DNA of 64,000 nucleotides from Paracoccaceae bacterium (GTDB taxonomy: Bacteria > Pseudomonadota > Alphaproteobacteria > Rhodobacterales > Rhodobacteraceae): contig JANSXS010000001.1 in the NCBI GenBank assembly GCA_024742835.1, positions 124,001-188,000 on the forward strand. Reading direction: 5' to 3'. Both the position numbers and the translations under genes were made by a program. This document shows positions 42,514 through 50,857 of the stretch, one piece after another. The notes under the pieces are model-generated. The model was not told where the DNA came from and did not search any database. It saw only the letters and a program-made list of their open reading frames with translations. Within the stretch, counting starts at the first letter, position 1. Every line of letters starts with the position of its first letter.

Positions 42514-43656
42514 ATGAAACTTGGATCTTTTGACAGGCAGCCGAACCTCATGACTCAGAACCTCTACCACAACAAGACGCTGCAATGGCTCTTCTACCTC
42601 TTCGCCTTTGGCGTGATTGGCGCGGTGCCGCTGATCTCTGACGATGCGTTCCTGCTTAACCAGTTGGCCGTTTACGGAGTGTACGGGATGCTGGCCGTCT
42701 CCATCAGCCTGTGCTGGGGCAGCGGTGGCATCCTCAATATGGGGCAGGCCATCGCATTCGGTCTTGGGGCGTATTGCATGGCGATGACCATGCAGATGCA
42801 GACCCAGGCCGAGGGCACGATCCCGCCCTTCATGCTCAATAACGGGCTTGATGCGCTGCCATGGATCTGGGAGCCGTTCCGGGACACCACGACCGGCATC
42901 ATGCTGGCGGTTCTGGTGCCGACGGTGTTTTACCTGATCTTTGGCGGGATCATGTTCACCGCCCGCGTTTCGGGGCCGTTCTTTGCTATCCTGACGCTGG
43001 CCACGCTGAGCGCCTTTGGCACCATCTTTGTCGATTTGCAGCCTTACACCAACGGGGTAAACGGTATCTCGCCTCCCGGCTCGCTCAATCTGGGCGAGAC
43101 GGAAATAGATCCCTATTCCAGTGGTGCCTACTGGTTCGTGTTCGGTCTGCTGGTCCTGTGTACGGTCGGGGCGAAACTCATCAATCAAAGCCGCTTCGGC
43201 CTGGTCGTGCGCGCGCTCAAGGACGATCCCGAACGCGTGCGGTTCCTTGGCTACAATGTGGCGATCTACGAGACGCTGGTCTACACGCTTTCGGGGCTGA
43301 TCGCGGCCATCGCCGGGTGCAGCTTTGCGGTTCTGACGCAATATGTGTCGCCCGCGCAGTTCGATGTCGGCTTTTCCATCTCGATCGTGATCTGGGCGGC
43401 GCTTGGCGGGCGGAACTCGCTCATCTGGGCAATGTTCGGGGCCTTCACGGTACAGGGTGCGCAAAGCTATGTGGGTGATCAGTTCCTCAACACCTGGATC
43501 CTGATCCTCGGCTTTTCCTTCATCCTTGTGGTGCGCTTCCTGCCCGGCGGCTTTGCGGGGCTGGTCGAAGCCGTGCTTGGCCGGGTGGCCAGATCCGACA
43601 GCCAGACAGACGCGGCCAGCGTGGACTTCAGCAAAGCGAAGGAGGCGGCGAAATGA
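42514..43656 (+). CDS. Branched-chain-type ABC permease, UrtC/FmdF-like
   Basis: A 380-residue LivM/UrtC permease with about nine to ten membrane segments. Signatures: AVYGVYGMLAVSISLCWGSG followed by GILNMGQAIAFGLGAYCMA, VVRALKDDPERVRFLGYNVA (ATPase contact loop), and VIWAALGGRNSLIWAMFGAF. It starts immediately after the UrtB-like stop; the internal ATG at 42550 (MTQNLYHNKTLQW) is an alternative start. The charged C-terminal tail overlaps the next gene by four bases. Confidence 0.9.
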   Translation: MKLGSFDRQPNLMTQNLYHNKTLQWLFYLFAFGVIGAVPLISDDAFLLNQLAVYGVYGMLAVSISLCWGSGGILNMGQAIAFGLGAYCMAMTMQMQTQAEGTIPPFMLNNGLDALPWIWEPFRDTTTGIMLAVLVPTVFYLIFGGIMFTARVSGPFFAILTLATLSAFGTIFVDLQPYTNGVNGISPPGSLNLGETEIDPYSSGAYWFVFGLLVLCTVGAKLINQSRFGLVVRALKDDPERVRFLGYNVAIYETLVYTLSGLIAAIAGCSFAVLTQYVSPAQFDVGFSISIVIWAALGGRNSLIWAMFGAFTVQGAQSYVGDQFLNTWILILGFSFILVVRFLPGGFAGLVEAVLGRVARSDSQTDAASVDFSKAKEAAK

Positions 43657-44402
43657 TCGGTGGATTTTTCAGGGTCGAGAACATCGAGAAAAGCTTTGGC
43701 GGCAACAAGGTCATCAATGGCTTCTGCCTCGATGTGGCGGAAAACACGCTGCAATGCCTTGTGGGGCCGAACGGAGCGGGCAAGACCACGATGATCGACC
43801 TGATCAGCGGTCGGCAAAAGCCCGATGCGGGCAAGGTTTACCTGAACGGCGACGACATCACCGGCCAAGGCGAGCACGAGATTTCCCGCAAGGGCATCGG
43901 GCGCAAGTTCCAGATCCCCGCCGTTCTCAAGGGGCTGACCGTGCGCGAGAACCTGGAGGTCGCCTATAGCCGCGAAGTGAACCCGCTGCGCAACATGTTC
44001 GTGATGAAGGCCACGGGCTGTGCCGAGAAACTGGACGAGATTTCCCGACAGGTGCGCCTTACCGAACGGCTGAACGTCGAGGCGGGGCTTTTGTCGCACG
44101 GGGAAACGCAATGGCTGGAGATCGGGATGGTGCTGATGCAGGACCCCGCGATCCTGCTGCTGGACGAGCCCGTCGCGGGCATGACCGAGAACGAGATTGG
44201 CCTGACCGTCGACATTCTAAACAAGCTCAAACGCACCCACACGATCATCCTTGTCGAGCATGACATGGGCTTCGTGCGCAAGATCGCGGACGTGGTGACG
44301 GTGCTGCACATGGGCGCGCTACTGGCCCAAGGCAGCATCGAGGACATCGAAAAGGACGACCGCGTGCGCGCGGTCTATCTTGGCACGGAGGATGCGCACT
44401 GA
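43653..44402 (+). CDS. ABC transporter ATPase, UrtD-like
   Basis: A 249-residue ATPase: Walker A CLVGPNGAGKTTMIDLISG, signature region LLSHGETQWLEIGMVLMQDP with LSHGE in place of LSGGQ, which is characteristic of UrtD, Walker B ILLLDEPVAGMTENE and switch His in IILVEHDMGFV. It also has GRKFQIPAVLKGLTVRENLE. The overlap with the permease (ATGA) and with the next ATPase (one base) shows strong coupling. Confidence 0.92.
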   Translation: MIGGFFRVENIEKSFGGNKVINGFCLDVAENTLQCLVGPNGAGKTTMIDLISGRQKPDAGKVYLNGDDITGQGEHEISRKGIGRKFQIPAVLKGLTVRENLEVAYSREVNPLRNMFVMKATGCAEKLDEISRQVRLTERLNVEAGLLSHGETQWLEIGMVLMQDPAILLLDEPVAGMTENEIGLTVDILNKLKRTHTIILVEHDMGFVRKIADVVTVLHMGALLAQGSIEDIEKDDRVRAVYLGTEDAH

Positions 44403-45100
44403 TGCTGTTGGAACTGGATAACGTGTCGTCCTTCTACGGGCGGACACAGATTTTGCGGAACATAGATTTCGGCGTCAAAAAAGGCTCCTGCATGTGCGTT
44501 CTGGGGCGCAACGGAGTGGGCAAGACCACGCTTTTGCGCACCGTCATGGGGCTTGTCGACAAGATGACCGGTACGATGACTGTCTCGAAGGCGGACGTGA
44601 CCCGCGCCCGCACTGACGAGCGGGCAAAATACGGCCTTGGATACGTGCCACAGGGCCGCCAGATCCTTGGCAACTTCACGGTGCGCGAAAATATCCTGTT
44701 GGGCACCTTCGCCAAGACGGGGCGCGACGGCAAGGTGCCCGACATCTGCCTGGAGCTGTTCCCCTATCTGGCAGAGAACCTCAACCGCCGCGCAGGAGAG
44801 CTGTCCGGCGGGCAGCAGCAACAGCTTGCCATATCCCGCGCGCTGGCGGTCGATCCGCAGATTCTTCTGCTCGACGAGCCGACCGAGGGCATCCAGCCCA
44901 ATATCGTGGCCGAGATCGGGGAAACCCTGCGGATGCTCAACAAGAAGTTGGGCATCAGCATGATCCTGTCCGAGCAGCACATCAAGGTCGCGCGCGATCT
45001 CGGGGACCAGTTCGTGATGATGGATAACGGGCGCATCGTGGAAGCCGGCGGCATCGCCGATCTGAGCGACGAGATGGTCGACCGCCACATGACGGTGTGA
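44402..45100 (+). CDS. ABC transporter ATPase, UrtE-like
   Basis: A 232-residue ATPase: Walker A VLGRNGVGKTTLLRTVMGL, Q-loop YVPQGRQILGNFTVRENILL, signature ELSGGQQQQLAISRAL, Walker B ILLLDEPTEGIQPNIV, and ILSEQHIKVARDLGDQFVMM. GLGYVPQGR and EGIQP are typical for UrtE/LivF. It ends the UrtABCDE set; the dimethylformamidase small subunit follows 34 bases later behind its own GGGAGAAG ribosome-binding site. Confidence 0.93.
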   Translation: MLLELDNVSSFYGRTQILRNIDFGVKKGSCMCVLGRNGVGKTTLLRTVMGLVDKMTGTMTVSKADVTRARTDERAKYGLGYVPQGRQILGNFTVRENILLGTFAKTGRDGKVPDICLELFPYLAENLNRRAGELSGGQQQQLAISRALAVDPQILLLDEPTEGIQPNIVAEIGETLRMLNKKLGISMILSEQHIKVARDLGDQFVMMDNGRIVEAGGIADLSDEMVDRHMTV

Positions 45101-45134
45101 CGACCACACAGGTTTACAACCAAGGGAGAAGAAA

Positions 45135-45575
45135 ATGGAATCAATTCCAAAAAAAGGAACTCCGGAACGAGAGGCGCTGATCAAGGCGCATCTCGAATGC
45201 ACGGAGTCGATGAAGGGCGTTGCCGGATTTTCGATCCTGAAATGCGAAACGCCGGGCGACACCACCGTCATATCCGGCGGGGTGCATGAGGATCCGCTTC
45301 TCAAGCGTGTGCTGTTGCGGATGCGTGGCGAAAGCATGGCGGGCAAGCTGATCATCATTTGCACCGAGGTCGAAAAGGAATGGCGCATCGGCCGTTTGTC
45401 GGGCGTGCGCGGGGTGCCACCAGAATTCGTCGACGACCGCGTTTTCACCGACGAACAGGATGCGCAGCACGCCATTTTCCTGATGCGGCTGGATGAACTG
45501 CCGGAAACCGCCGGTATGCCGGAGCACTACCAGGAAGGCTGGAAGCACCGCGACGACAACTGGCCCGTCACCTGA
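45135..45575 (+). CDS. dmfA1: N,N-dimethylformamidase small (alpha) subunit
   Basis: A 146-residue soluble protein recognised as the small subunit of N,N-dimethylformamidase by size, sequence character (MESIPKKGTPEREALIKAHL, EKEWRIGRLSGVRGVPPEFV, EHYQEGWKHRDDNWP) and its position before the large subunit. The enzyme splits dimethylformamide into dimethylamine and formate. The small subunit has no catalytic residues of its own known to me; it packs on the large one in an (alpha-beta)n assembly. Strong ribosome-binding site. The low similarity basis makes the call dependent on its partner. Confidence 0.8.
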   Translation: MESIPKKGTPEREALIKAHLECTESMKGVAGFSILKCETPGDTTVISGGVHEDPLLKRVLLRMRGESMAGKLIIICTEVEKEWRIGRLSGVRGVPPEFVDDRVFTDEQDAQHAIFLMRLDELPETAGMPEHYQEGWKHRDDNWPVT

Positions 45576-45611
45576 TCCGCGCCTGAACGCATCACGCCAA
45601 TTTATGGAAGT

Positions 45612-45643
45612 GCGGGCGCCGCGTGTCGTGACACGCGTCCCGC
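45612..45643 (+). other. Intercistronic hairpin between dmfA1 and dmfA2
   Basis: CGCGTGT (45620-45626) pairs with ACACGCG (45631-45637) around CGTG, extended outward by GCGGG (45612-45616) and CCCGC (45639-45643). No T-run follows, so it more likely protects or separates the two messages than terminates. It ends 29 bases before the dmfA2 ATG. Confidence 0.45.
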
Positions 45644-45672
45644 CTGCCTGAAAGCCACAAGAGGAAAAGACC

Positions 45673-48078
45673 ATGTCAGCAGCTATGCGACTTGCCGGCT
45701 ATGCCGACACTTTCGGGGTGCATCCCGGAGGGACCATCAAATTCATGATCAACTGCGACGGCCCCAAGGAATTCAAGGCCGAGATCGTCCAGATGATCAA
45801 TGGCGACACCAATCCGCGCGGGCCGGGCTTTATCGAAAAGCCGGTGCCGGGCGGTCTGAACATGACCGTGCCGGGCCGCAAGCAGGTGATCCACAGCGGA
45901 TCCTATGGCTATGTGGCCGATTGCAAGCAATTGCGCGTCGAAAGCTTCACGCTGCAATGCTGGATCTGGCCGACCGCGCCCAAGACCCATCCCAAATACT
46001 GGAAGCACGGCGCGCAGGCGCTTGTCGCCAAGTGGAGCGACAACAAGGGATATGGCCTGTTCATCAACGAAAAGGGCCATGTCGAGGTGCGCGTGAACGG
46101 TGTCACGCTTGAAAGCCCCGAACCCGTGCGCGATCACGCCTGGCATTTCGTGGCCGCCACCTATGACGCGGCCAGCGGCGAGTTGATCCTGTATCACGAA
46201 CCACAGGTGCACTATGCCCTTGATCCGGTGATCCCGCCGGTGTCCAAGACGATTTCGGAAAAGATCGCGCATATGTCGATCCCCGCGACAGTCGCGGCCT
46301 ATACCGAAAGCCTGTCAGACGATCCGACCGCGCAATCCTCGGTGCCCGCCGGTGTCGTTCTGGCCGGGAAATACAACGGCAAAATCGAGGCGCCGCGCAT
46401 CTGTTCCAAGGCGCTGTCGCGGCAGGATATCGAGACGATGAAGCTGGGCGCGCAATCGGGCCTGACCGAACGCCGCAACTCCGGCCCGACCGGCGCATTG
46501 TCCGAGGTGATTGTCGCATCGTGGGATTTCTCGCACGGCATCGACACGATCATGGGCAAGGATTTCGGCCCCTACCGTCTGGATCTGGATTTCGTGAACC
46601 TGCCGACACGCGGCATGACCGGCCATAACTGGGGCGGCATGGTGTTCGACTGGAAGGAAGCGCCGCAGGAATACGGCGCGATCAGCTTTCACGACGATGA
46701 TATCGACGATGCCCGCTGGGAGGTCGATTTCGAATGGCAGGTGCCCGCCGATTGCAAAAGCCGCTCTTACGCGGCCAAGCTGACGACGGAAGATGGCGAC
46801 GAGGATTACGTACCGTTCTGGGTCGTGCCAGAGATTGGCAAGGAACAGTCCAAGATCGCCTTCATGGTGCCGACGATCAGCTACATGGCCTATGCCAACG
46901 AACATGTGGCCTGTAATGCGGGCGCGGCGGAGCTGTTCATCTACCGCGTGCCGATCATGCAGCATCAGAACATGTTCCTGGCCGAGCACCGTGAATACGG
47001 CGGGTCGATCTATGACACGCACACGGACGGCACAGGCATCTGTTTCTCGACACGCCTGCGCCCGATCCTTAGCAACCGGCCCAAGTATGACCACTTCCTG
47101 GCGCAGGCCCCGTGGCAATACCCGGCGGATCTGCATCTGATCTACTGGCTGGAAACAATGGGGTATGAATACGACTGCATCACCGATGAAGACATCACCT
47201 ATGACGGGCTTGCGCGTCTGGAAAACTACAATGTCATCATCACCGGATCGCATCCCGAGCATAACTCGGGCACCCAACTTGATGCGCTGCACAACTACAC
47301 GCAGCGCGGTGGCCGCCTGATGTATATGGGCGCGGATGCGTGGTACTGGGTGCATTCCTTCCACCCCGCCTACGAGGACAAGGGGCGCGGTGTCATCACC
47401 GAGATGCGACGCTGCGAGTCCGGCATCCGCACATGGCGCGCCGATCCGGGCGAGTATTATCACGCAGGCACCGGCGAACTTGGCGGCATGTGGCGCTTCC
47501 GGGGCCGCTACCTGCATTCGGTCGCAGGTGTGGGCATGTCGTCGGAAGGGTTCGACGTGTCGAGCTACTTCTCGCGTACGCCGGAAAGCAATAACTCTCG
47601 CGTGTCCTGGGCGTTCGAGGGGATCGACTATGACGAGAAGCTGGGCAATTTCGGCCTTGTGGGCGGTGGTGCCGCCGGTCTGGAACTCGACATCGTCGAT
47701 TTCACGCTCGGCTCTCCGCCGCACACGCTGACGGTGGCCACATCGGCAGGTCGCCATACGGAGGCGTATCTTCTGGTGACCGAAGACTTCGGCTTCAACC
47801 AGCAGGGTCTGGACGGGACGACGCACCCACGGGTACGTGGAGATATTGCCTTCCATGAGACACCAAACGGAGGCGGATGTTTCTCGTTCTCGTCGATTGC
47901 CTATTGTGGGTCGTTGCCGTGGAACAACTGCGACAACAATATCTCGAAGCTGACCAAGAACGTGCTGGATCACTTCATGGTCGACGGGCCACTGCCCGAT
48001 GCGCCCGCATCCGAGGTCCGGGCGCGCGGTCGTGCGGATGGTGATCCGGCAAACCCCGATCTGATCCCGGCGCAATAA
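45673..48078 (+). CDS. dmfA2: N,N-dimethylformamidase large (beta) subunit
   Basis: An 801-residue catalytic subunit, close to the 760-odd residues of known ones. An N-terminal jelly-roll/LamG-like part (about 1-330; FTLQCWIWPTAPKTHPKYW, WHFVAATYDAASGELILYH) precedes the catalytic region with SYMAYANEHV, GGSIYDTHTDGTG, DLHLIYWLETMGYEYDCITD and ITGSHPEHNS. The enzyme uses a mononuclear iron held by two Tyr and a Glu; Tyr407, Tyr447 and Glu529 are my candidates by position, not verified. ATG 45673 follows AAGAGGAAAAGACC. It releases dimethylamine and formate. Confidence 0.92.
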   Translation: MSAAMRLAGYADTFGVHPGGTIKFMINCDGPKEFKAEIVQMINGDTNPRGPGFIEKPVPGGLNMTVPGRKQVIHSGSYGYVADCKQLRVESFTLQCWIWPTAPKTHPKYWKHGAQALVAKWSDNKGYGLFINEKGHVEVRVNGVTLESPEPVRDHAWHFVAATYDAASGELILYHEPQVHYALDPVIPPVSKTISEKIAHMSIPATVAAYTESLSDDPTAQSSVPAGVVLAGKYNGKIEAPRICSKALSRQDIETMKLGAQSGLTERRNSGPTGALSEVIVASWDFSHGIDTIMGKDFGPYRLDLDFVNLPTRGMTGHNWGGMVFDWKEAPQEYGAISFHDDDIDDARWEVDFEWQVPADCKSRSYAAKLTTEDGDEDYVPFWVVPEIGKEQSKIAFMVPTISYMAYANEHVACNAGAAELFIYRVPIMQHQNMFLAEHREYGGSIYDTHTDGTGICFSTRLRPILSNRPKYDHFLAQAPWQYPADLHLIYWLETMGYEYDCITDEDITYDGLARLENYNVIITGSHPEHNSGTQLDALHNYTQRGGRLMYMGADAWYWVHSFHPAYEDKGRGVITEMRRCESGIRTWRADPGEYYHAGTGELGGMWRFRGRYLHSVAGVGMSSEGFDVSSYFSRTPESNNSRVSWAFEGIDYDEKLGNFGLVGGGAAGLELDIVDFTLGSPPHTLTVATSAGRHTEAYLLVTEDFGFNQQGLDGTTHPRVRGDIAFHETPNGGGCFSFSSIAYCGSLPWNNCDNNISKLTKNVLDHFMVDGPLPDAPASEVRARGRADGDPANPDLIPAQ

Positions 48079-48084
48079 CCCTTG

Positions 48085-48118
48085 GCGGGGCCGGTGGTGT
48101 ATACGCTGGCCCCGCTTT
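48085..48118 (+). terminator. Hairpin with short T-run after dmfA2
   Basis: GCGGGGCC (48085-48092) pairs with GGCCCCGC (48108-48115), with further inner pairs, and TTTCA follows. It probably ends or attenuates part of the dmf transcript before the Rieske-like gene, whose ATG lies 37 bases further on. Confidence 0.5.
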
Positions 48119-48154
48119 CAAACATCAAGACCAATAAGCAAACGGAGGCCCGAA

Positions 48155-49261
48155 ATGGTGCGCAGACCCGATCTTGGCTATCGTGACGAGGGCGTGAACC
48201 TGAGCGACCCGCGCGCGTTCGACACGGTGCGCCAACCCTTCGGCACTGCGACGGAACTGCCACGGGTCGCCTACCGTTCACTCCAGTTTCTATACCTTGA
48301 GGACGAGGCCGTCTGGACCCGCGAATGGGTGCCTGTCGGCACGATCCATGAAATTCCGGAAAAGGGCGATATCCTGCCCTTCACCCTTGGCTATCACGGC
48401 GTGCATGTGCAGCGCATGGAGGACGGGCAGCTTGAGGCGCGTTTCAACATGGCCCAGCATGGCGGCTGCCGGATGGTGCCCACCCAATGCCAGCAGGGCG
48501 AGCGGACAAGCTGTTCCTTTACCTCCTGCGGATACAGCCGCGACCGTGGCCCAATCACCGACGTCGCAGGGCAGGACGACACGCGCGCGAAATACCAGTA
48601 CCTTGGCCTGCGCCCCGAACGGTTGCACCCCGTGCAGGTGGCGCAGATCGGCAGCGTGCTTTTTCTGAACATCGACCCGGACGGGGATGCATCGGATCTG
48701 GCCGGGGGCATGGACTTGCCCGCACCAGTCATGCGTGCCGATGCGGTGCGCAGCCATCGCCAATGGCTTGAATTCGATGCCAACTGGAAATTCTCGGGCC
48801 AGATGTTGGCCCGCGTGGACGATCTGTCAAACTCCACGAACCGGGTGATGCAAGGCCACAGGCGTGCCTCGGATGGGACGCGGATTGCCGTACAGTGGGT
48901 CTTTCCCAACTTTGTTCTGCTGACCCAAGGCGGCCAGACCTGTGCCGTCACGCTTCAGCATACGGCGATCACGAAAACGCTTTTCCGCGTGGAAATCCTG
49001 TCGGATGGCCTGCTTGCCGACGAGCGTCTTGCGTTCTGGCAGGCCGAACTGGCGCAGGCCGGGGCAGACGCCGAGGCATGGCAAGCCGTCATTCCCGCCG
49101 AACCCGCGCGAGACGCGCAAACCGGCACCCAAACCGCCCCTATACAAACTGAAATCGCCGCATGGTGGGCGCAGAACGCCTTGATCACACGGTTCGAAAG
49201 GATGCCGCAGGTTGACAGCGACATTCCGATTTTCCGCAACGTGGAGCATTACCTGATATGA
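48155..49261 (+). CDS. Rieske-oxygenase alpha-subunit homologue lacking metal ligands
   Basis: A 368-residue protein with the layout of a ring-hydroxylating oxygenase alpha subunit: N-terminal SLQFLYLEDEAVWTREWVPV and GTIHEIPEKGDILPFTLGYH, then QRMEDGQLEARFN before the Rieske site, and FDANWKFSGQ opening the catalytic domain. But the Rieske CxH is AQH (residues 100-102), and the CPYHGW position reads FTSCGY, so Cys becomes Phe122 and His becomes Cys125. The DxxHxxxxH iron site after NWK is also missing (ARVDDLSNSTNR). It cannot be a normal oxygenase. It may be a chaperone, scaffold or redox-free binding protein for the dimethylformamidase. Start ATG 48155 after GGAGG. Confidence 0.75.
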   Translation: MVRRPDLGYRDEGVNLSDPRAFDTVRQPFGTATELPRVAYRSLQFLYLEDEAVWTREWVPVGTIHEIPEKGDILPFTLGYHGVHVQRMEDGQLEARFNMAQHGGCRMVPTQCQQGERTSCSFTSCGYSRDRGPITDVAGQDDTRAKYQYLGLRPERLHPVQVAQIGSVLFLNIDPDGDASDLAGGMDLPAPVMRADAVRSHRQWLEFDANWKFSGQMLARVDDLSNSTNRVMQGHRRASDGTRIAVQWVFPNFVLLTQGGQTCAVTLQHTAITKTLFRVEILSDGLLADERLAFWQAELAQAGADAEAWQAVIPAEPARDAQTGTQTAPIQTEIAAWWAQNALITRFERMPQVDSDIPIFRNVEHYLI

Positions 49262-49965
49262 CCGATCTTTCCCTGCAAGAGCCGTCCGACATGCTTGGCA
49301 ATACCATCATGGACGGGGTAGCGCTTTACGAAGCCGGCGAGTTCATGCCAGCCTATGACATCTTTCACGCCTGCGCCAAGGCGGGCGACGCGACCGCGTG
49401 GTTCTGGCTGTCGGTCATGCACATGAACGGCGATGGCGTCGCGGTGGACAAGGTGATTGGGTTCGAGTTCTGCCGCAAGGCGGCGGACATGGGCGAAATT
49501 CAGGCGCAGACAAATCTTGGCGTCATGTATATTCAGGGCGACGGCGTGCCCGAGGATGCGCAGACCGGCCTGACATGGCTGCGCCGCGCCGCCGATGCGG
49601 GCGATACCGGCGCGCAATTCAACGCCGCCACGCTGTTGTCGGCGGGCAAGGTGGTGGAAAAGGATCTGCAAACCGCCGCGCGGTATTACGAGATGGCCGC
49701 CGAAAGCGGGTATTTCCCCGCACAGGCGCGGCTTGGCTTTAGCTATCGCAACGGGTTCGGGGTGGCCAAGGACCGGCTCAAGGCGTTCCTGTGGCTGACA
49801 CTGGCGTCCCAGCATGGCGCGGGCAGTGCGATCAGTATGCTCGAAGGGCTGGTCGCCGAGATGACCCCAGACGAGTTGCATCGCGGGCACCAGATGGTCG
49901 AGAAGTGGCGTCAGGATCACAGCGGCGGGGCGCGTGATCTGCCTTTCCGCGTAGACACCCACTGA
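49258..49965 (+). CDS. Sel1-repeat (SLR/TPR-like) protein
   Basis: A 235-residue helical-repeat protein. At least four Sel1-like units are visible: AKAGDATAWFWLSVMHMNGD, KAADMGEIQAQTNLGVMYIQ, RAADAGDTGAQFNAATLLSA and MAAESGYFPAQARLGFSYRN. No signal peptide, so it is probably cytoplasmic. Sel1 proteins act as protein-binding scaffolds. It overlaps the Rieske-like gene by four bases (ATGA), so the two are made together and could form a complex with the dimethylformamidase; that is inference. Confidence 0.88.
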   Translation: MTDLSLQEPSDMLGNTIMDGVALYEAGEFMPAYDIFHACAKAGDATAWFWLSVMHMNGDGVAVDKVIGFEFCRKAADMGEIQAQTNLGVMYIQGDGVPEDAQTGLTWLRRAADAGDTGAQFNAATLLSAGKVVEKDLQTAARYYEMAAESGYFPAQARLGFSYRNGFGVAKDRLKAFLWLTLASQHGAGSAISMLEGLVAEMTPDELHRGHQMVEKWRQDHSGGARDLPFRVDTH

Positions 49966-49983
49966 CCGGGAAAGGGGCCTGCC

Positions 49984-50328
49984 ATGCGTTTCAGTGTGCA
50001 ACAGATCAAGTATGATTTCCTTTACGCGATCAAGGAGTTCGACTCGGATGGCAGCCTCTGGGGCGTGGTCATTTCCACGTGTGCGCCCGCTGAAACGCTG
50101 ACTGCGATGGGTCATATTCCCGAAGAATTCATCTATATCGGCAAACCGGCCGGCACCCTGCGCGCCGCAGAGGTCGTGAAATCGTTTTTCGTCCAGCGCT
50201 TCGGTGTCGTGGATGCGGGAACGGTTGCAGAAAAGGGTAACGCGGAATGGGTGATCCTTTACCGCTCAAAGCAGAGCCTGCCGACAGAGGCTGACCTGCT
50301 GGAACCTCAAGGCTCGGGTAACGCGTGA
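49984..50328 (+). CDS. Unknown 114-residue protein of the dimethylformamidase operon
   Basis: I do not recognise a family. The protein (MRFSVQQIKYDFLYAIKEFD, GHIPEEFIYIGKPAGTLRAA, EWVILYRSKQSLP) is soluble, mixed alpha/beta and has one cysteine. ATG 49984 is preceded by GGGAAAGGGGCC, a good ribosome-binding site, 18 bases after the Sel1 gene. Codon use matches its neighbours. Its place between Sel1 and SnoaL-like genes suggests an accessory role in amide metabolism. Confidence 0.7.
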   Translation: MRFSVQQIKYDFLYAIKEFDSDGSLWGVVISTCAPAETLTAMGHIPEEFIYIGKPAGTLRAAEVVKSFFVQRFGVVDAGTVAEKGNAEWVILYRSKQSLPTEADLLEPQGSGNA

Positions 50329-50413
50329 TGCAATCCGGCCCATGGAAAACACGCACCACAAGGCAACAGCCGTCGCGGCTTTGTCGACCAAATCTGAAAC
50401 GGGAGGAAACACC

Positions 50414-50812
50414 ATGAAAGACATTAGCGAACTTGCGGCCGGGTTCTATGAAAGAGTGAACGGGGAGGGCGAACTGGGGGATGTCCTGTCCGATGATTTT
50501 CAGTTCGATATCATGCAAGGCTTCCCATACGGGGGGCTTCAGGACGGGCTGGACGCGTCAAAGGCCTTTTTCGAAAAGCTTGGGCCGCTGTTTGAAAATT
50601 TCGAGGTCCACGCGCAAGAGTTCATGCCCATCGACGACACCACGCTCGTGGTGAAAGGGTTCTACCGGGCCAAGGCGGCCAGCACCGGCAAGGAGGTGGA
50701 TTTTGAAACGGTCCATTTCTGGATATCGAACGGGGACAAGCTGACCCACTATAAGCATTACTGCGATACGGCCCTCCTGAGTGATGCGCTTGGCGATGCA
50801 AGACCGGATTGA
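50414..50812 (+). CDS. SnoaL/NTF2-like protein
   Basis: A 132-residue cone-shaped alpha+beta-barrel protein of the SnoaL/ketosteroid-isomerase-like group: ELAAGFYERVNGEGELGDVL, DALKAFF-like GLDASKAFFEKLGPLFENFE, TTLVVKGFYRAKAASTGKEV and TVHFWISNGDKLTHYKHYCD, the last being typical of the NTF2 fold. ATG 50414 follows GGGAGGAAACACC; the open frame runs 24 codons further up without support. Function may be ligand binding or isomerisation. Last gene of the operon, convergent with the ATPase gene; GGCGG/CCGCC (50834-50846) lies between. Confidence 0.82.
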   Translation: MKDISELAAGFYERVNGEGELGDVLSDDFQFDIMQGFPYGGLQDGLDASKAFFEKLGPLFENFEVHAQEFMPIDDTTLVVKGFYRAKAASTGKEVDFETVHFWISNGDKLTHYKHYCDTALLSDALGDARPD

Positions 50813-50857
50813 CGCGATAACTCATAGGCCCAAGGCGGGAACCGCCCGATAGCCGTG

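Noticed and set aside
39973..43464. 1163-codon minus-strand frame across the transporter genes
   Set aside because: It spans several recognised plus-strand genes and an AT-rich promoter region; the product is low-complexity His/Arg/Asp-rich, typical of antisense translation.
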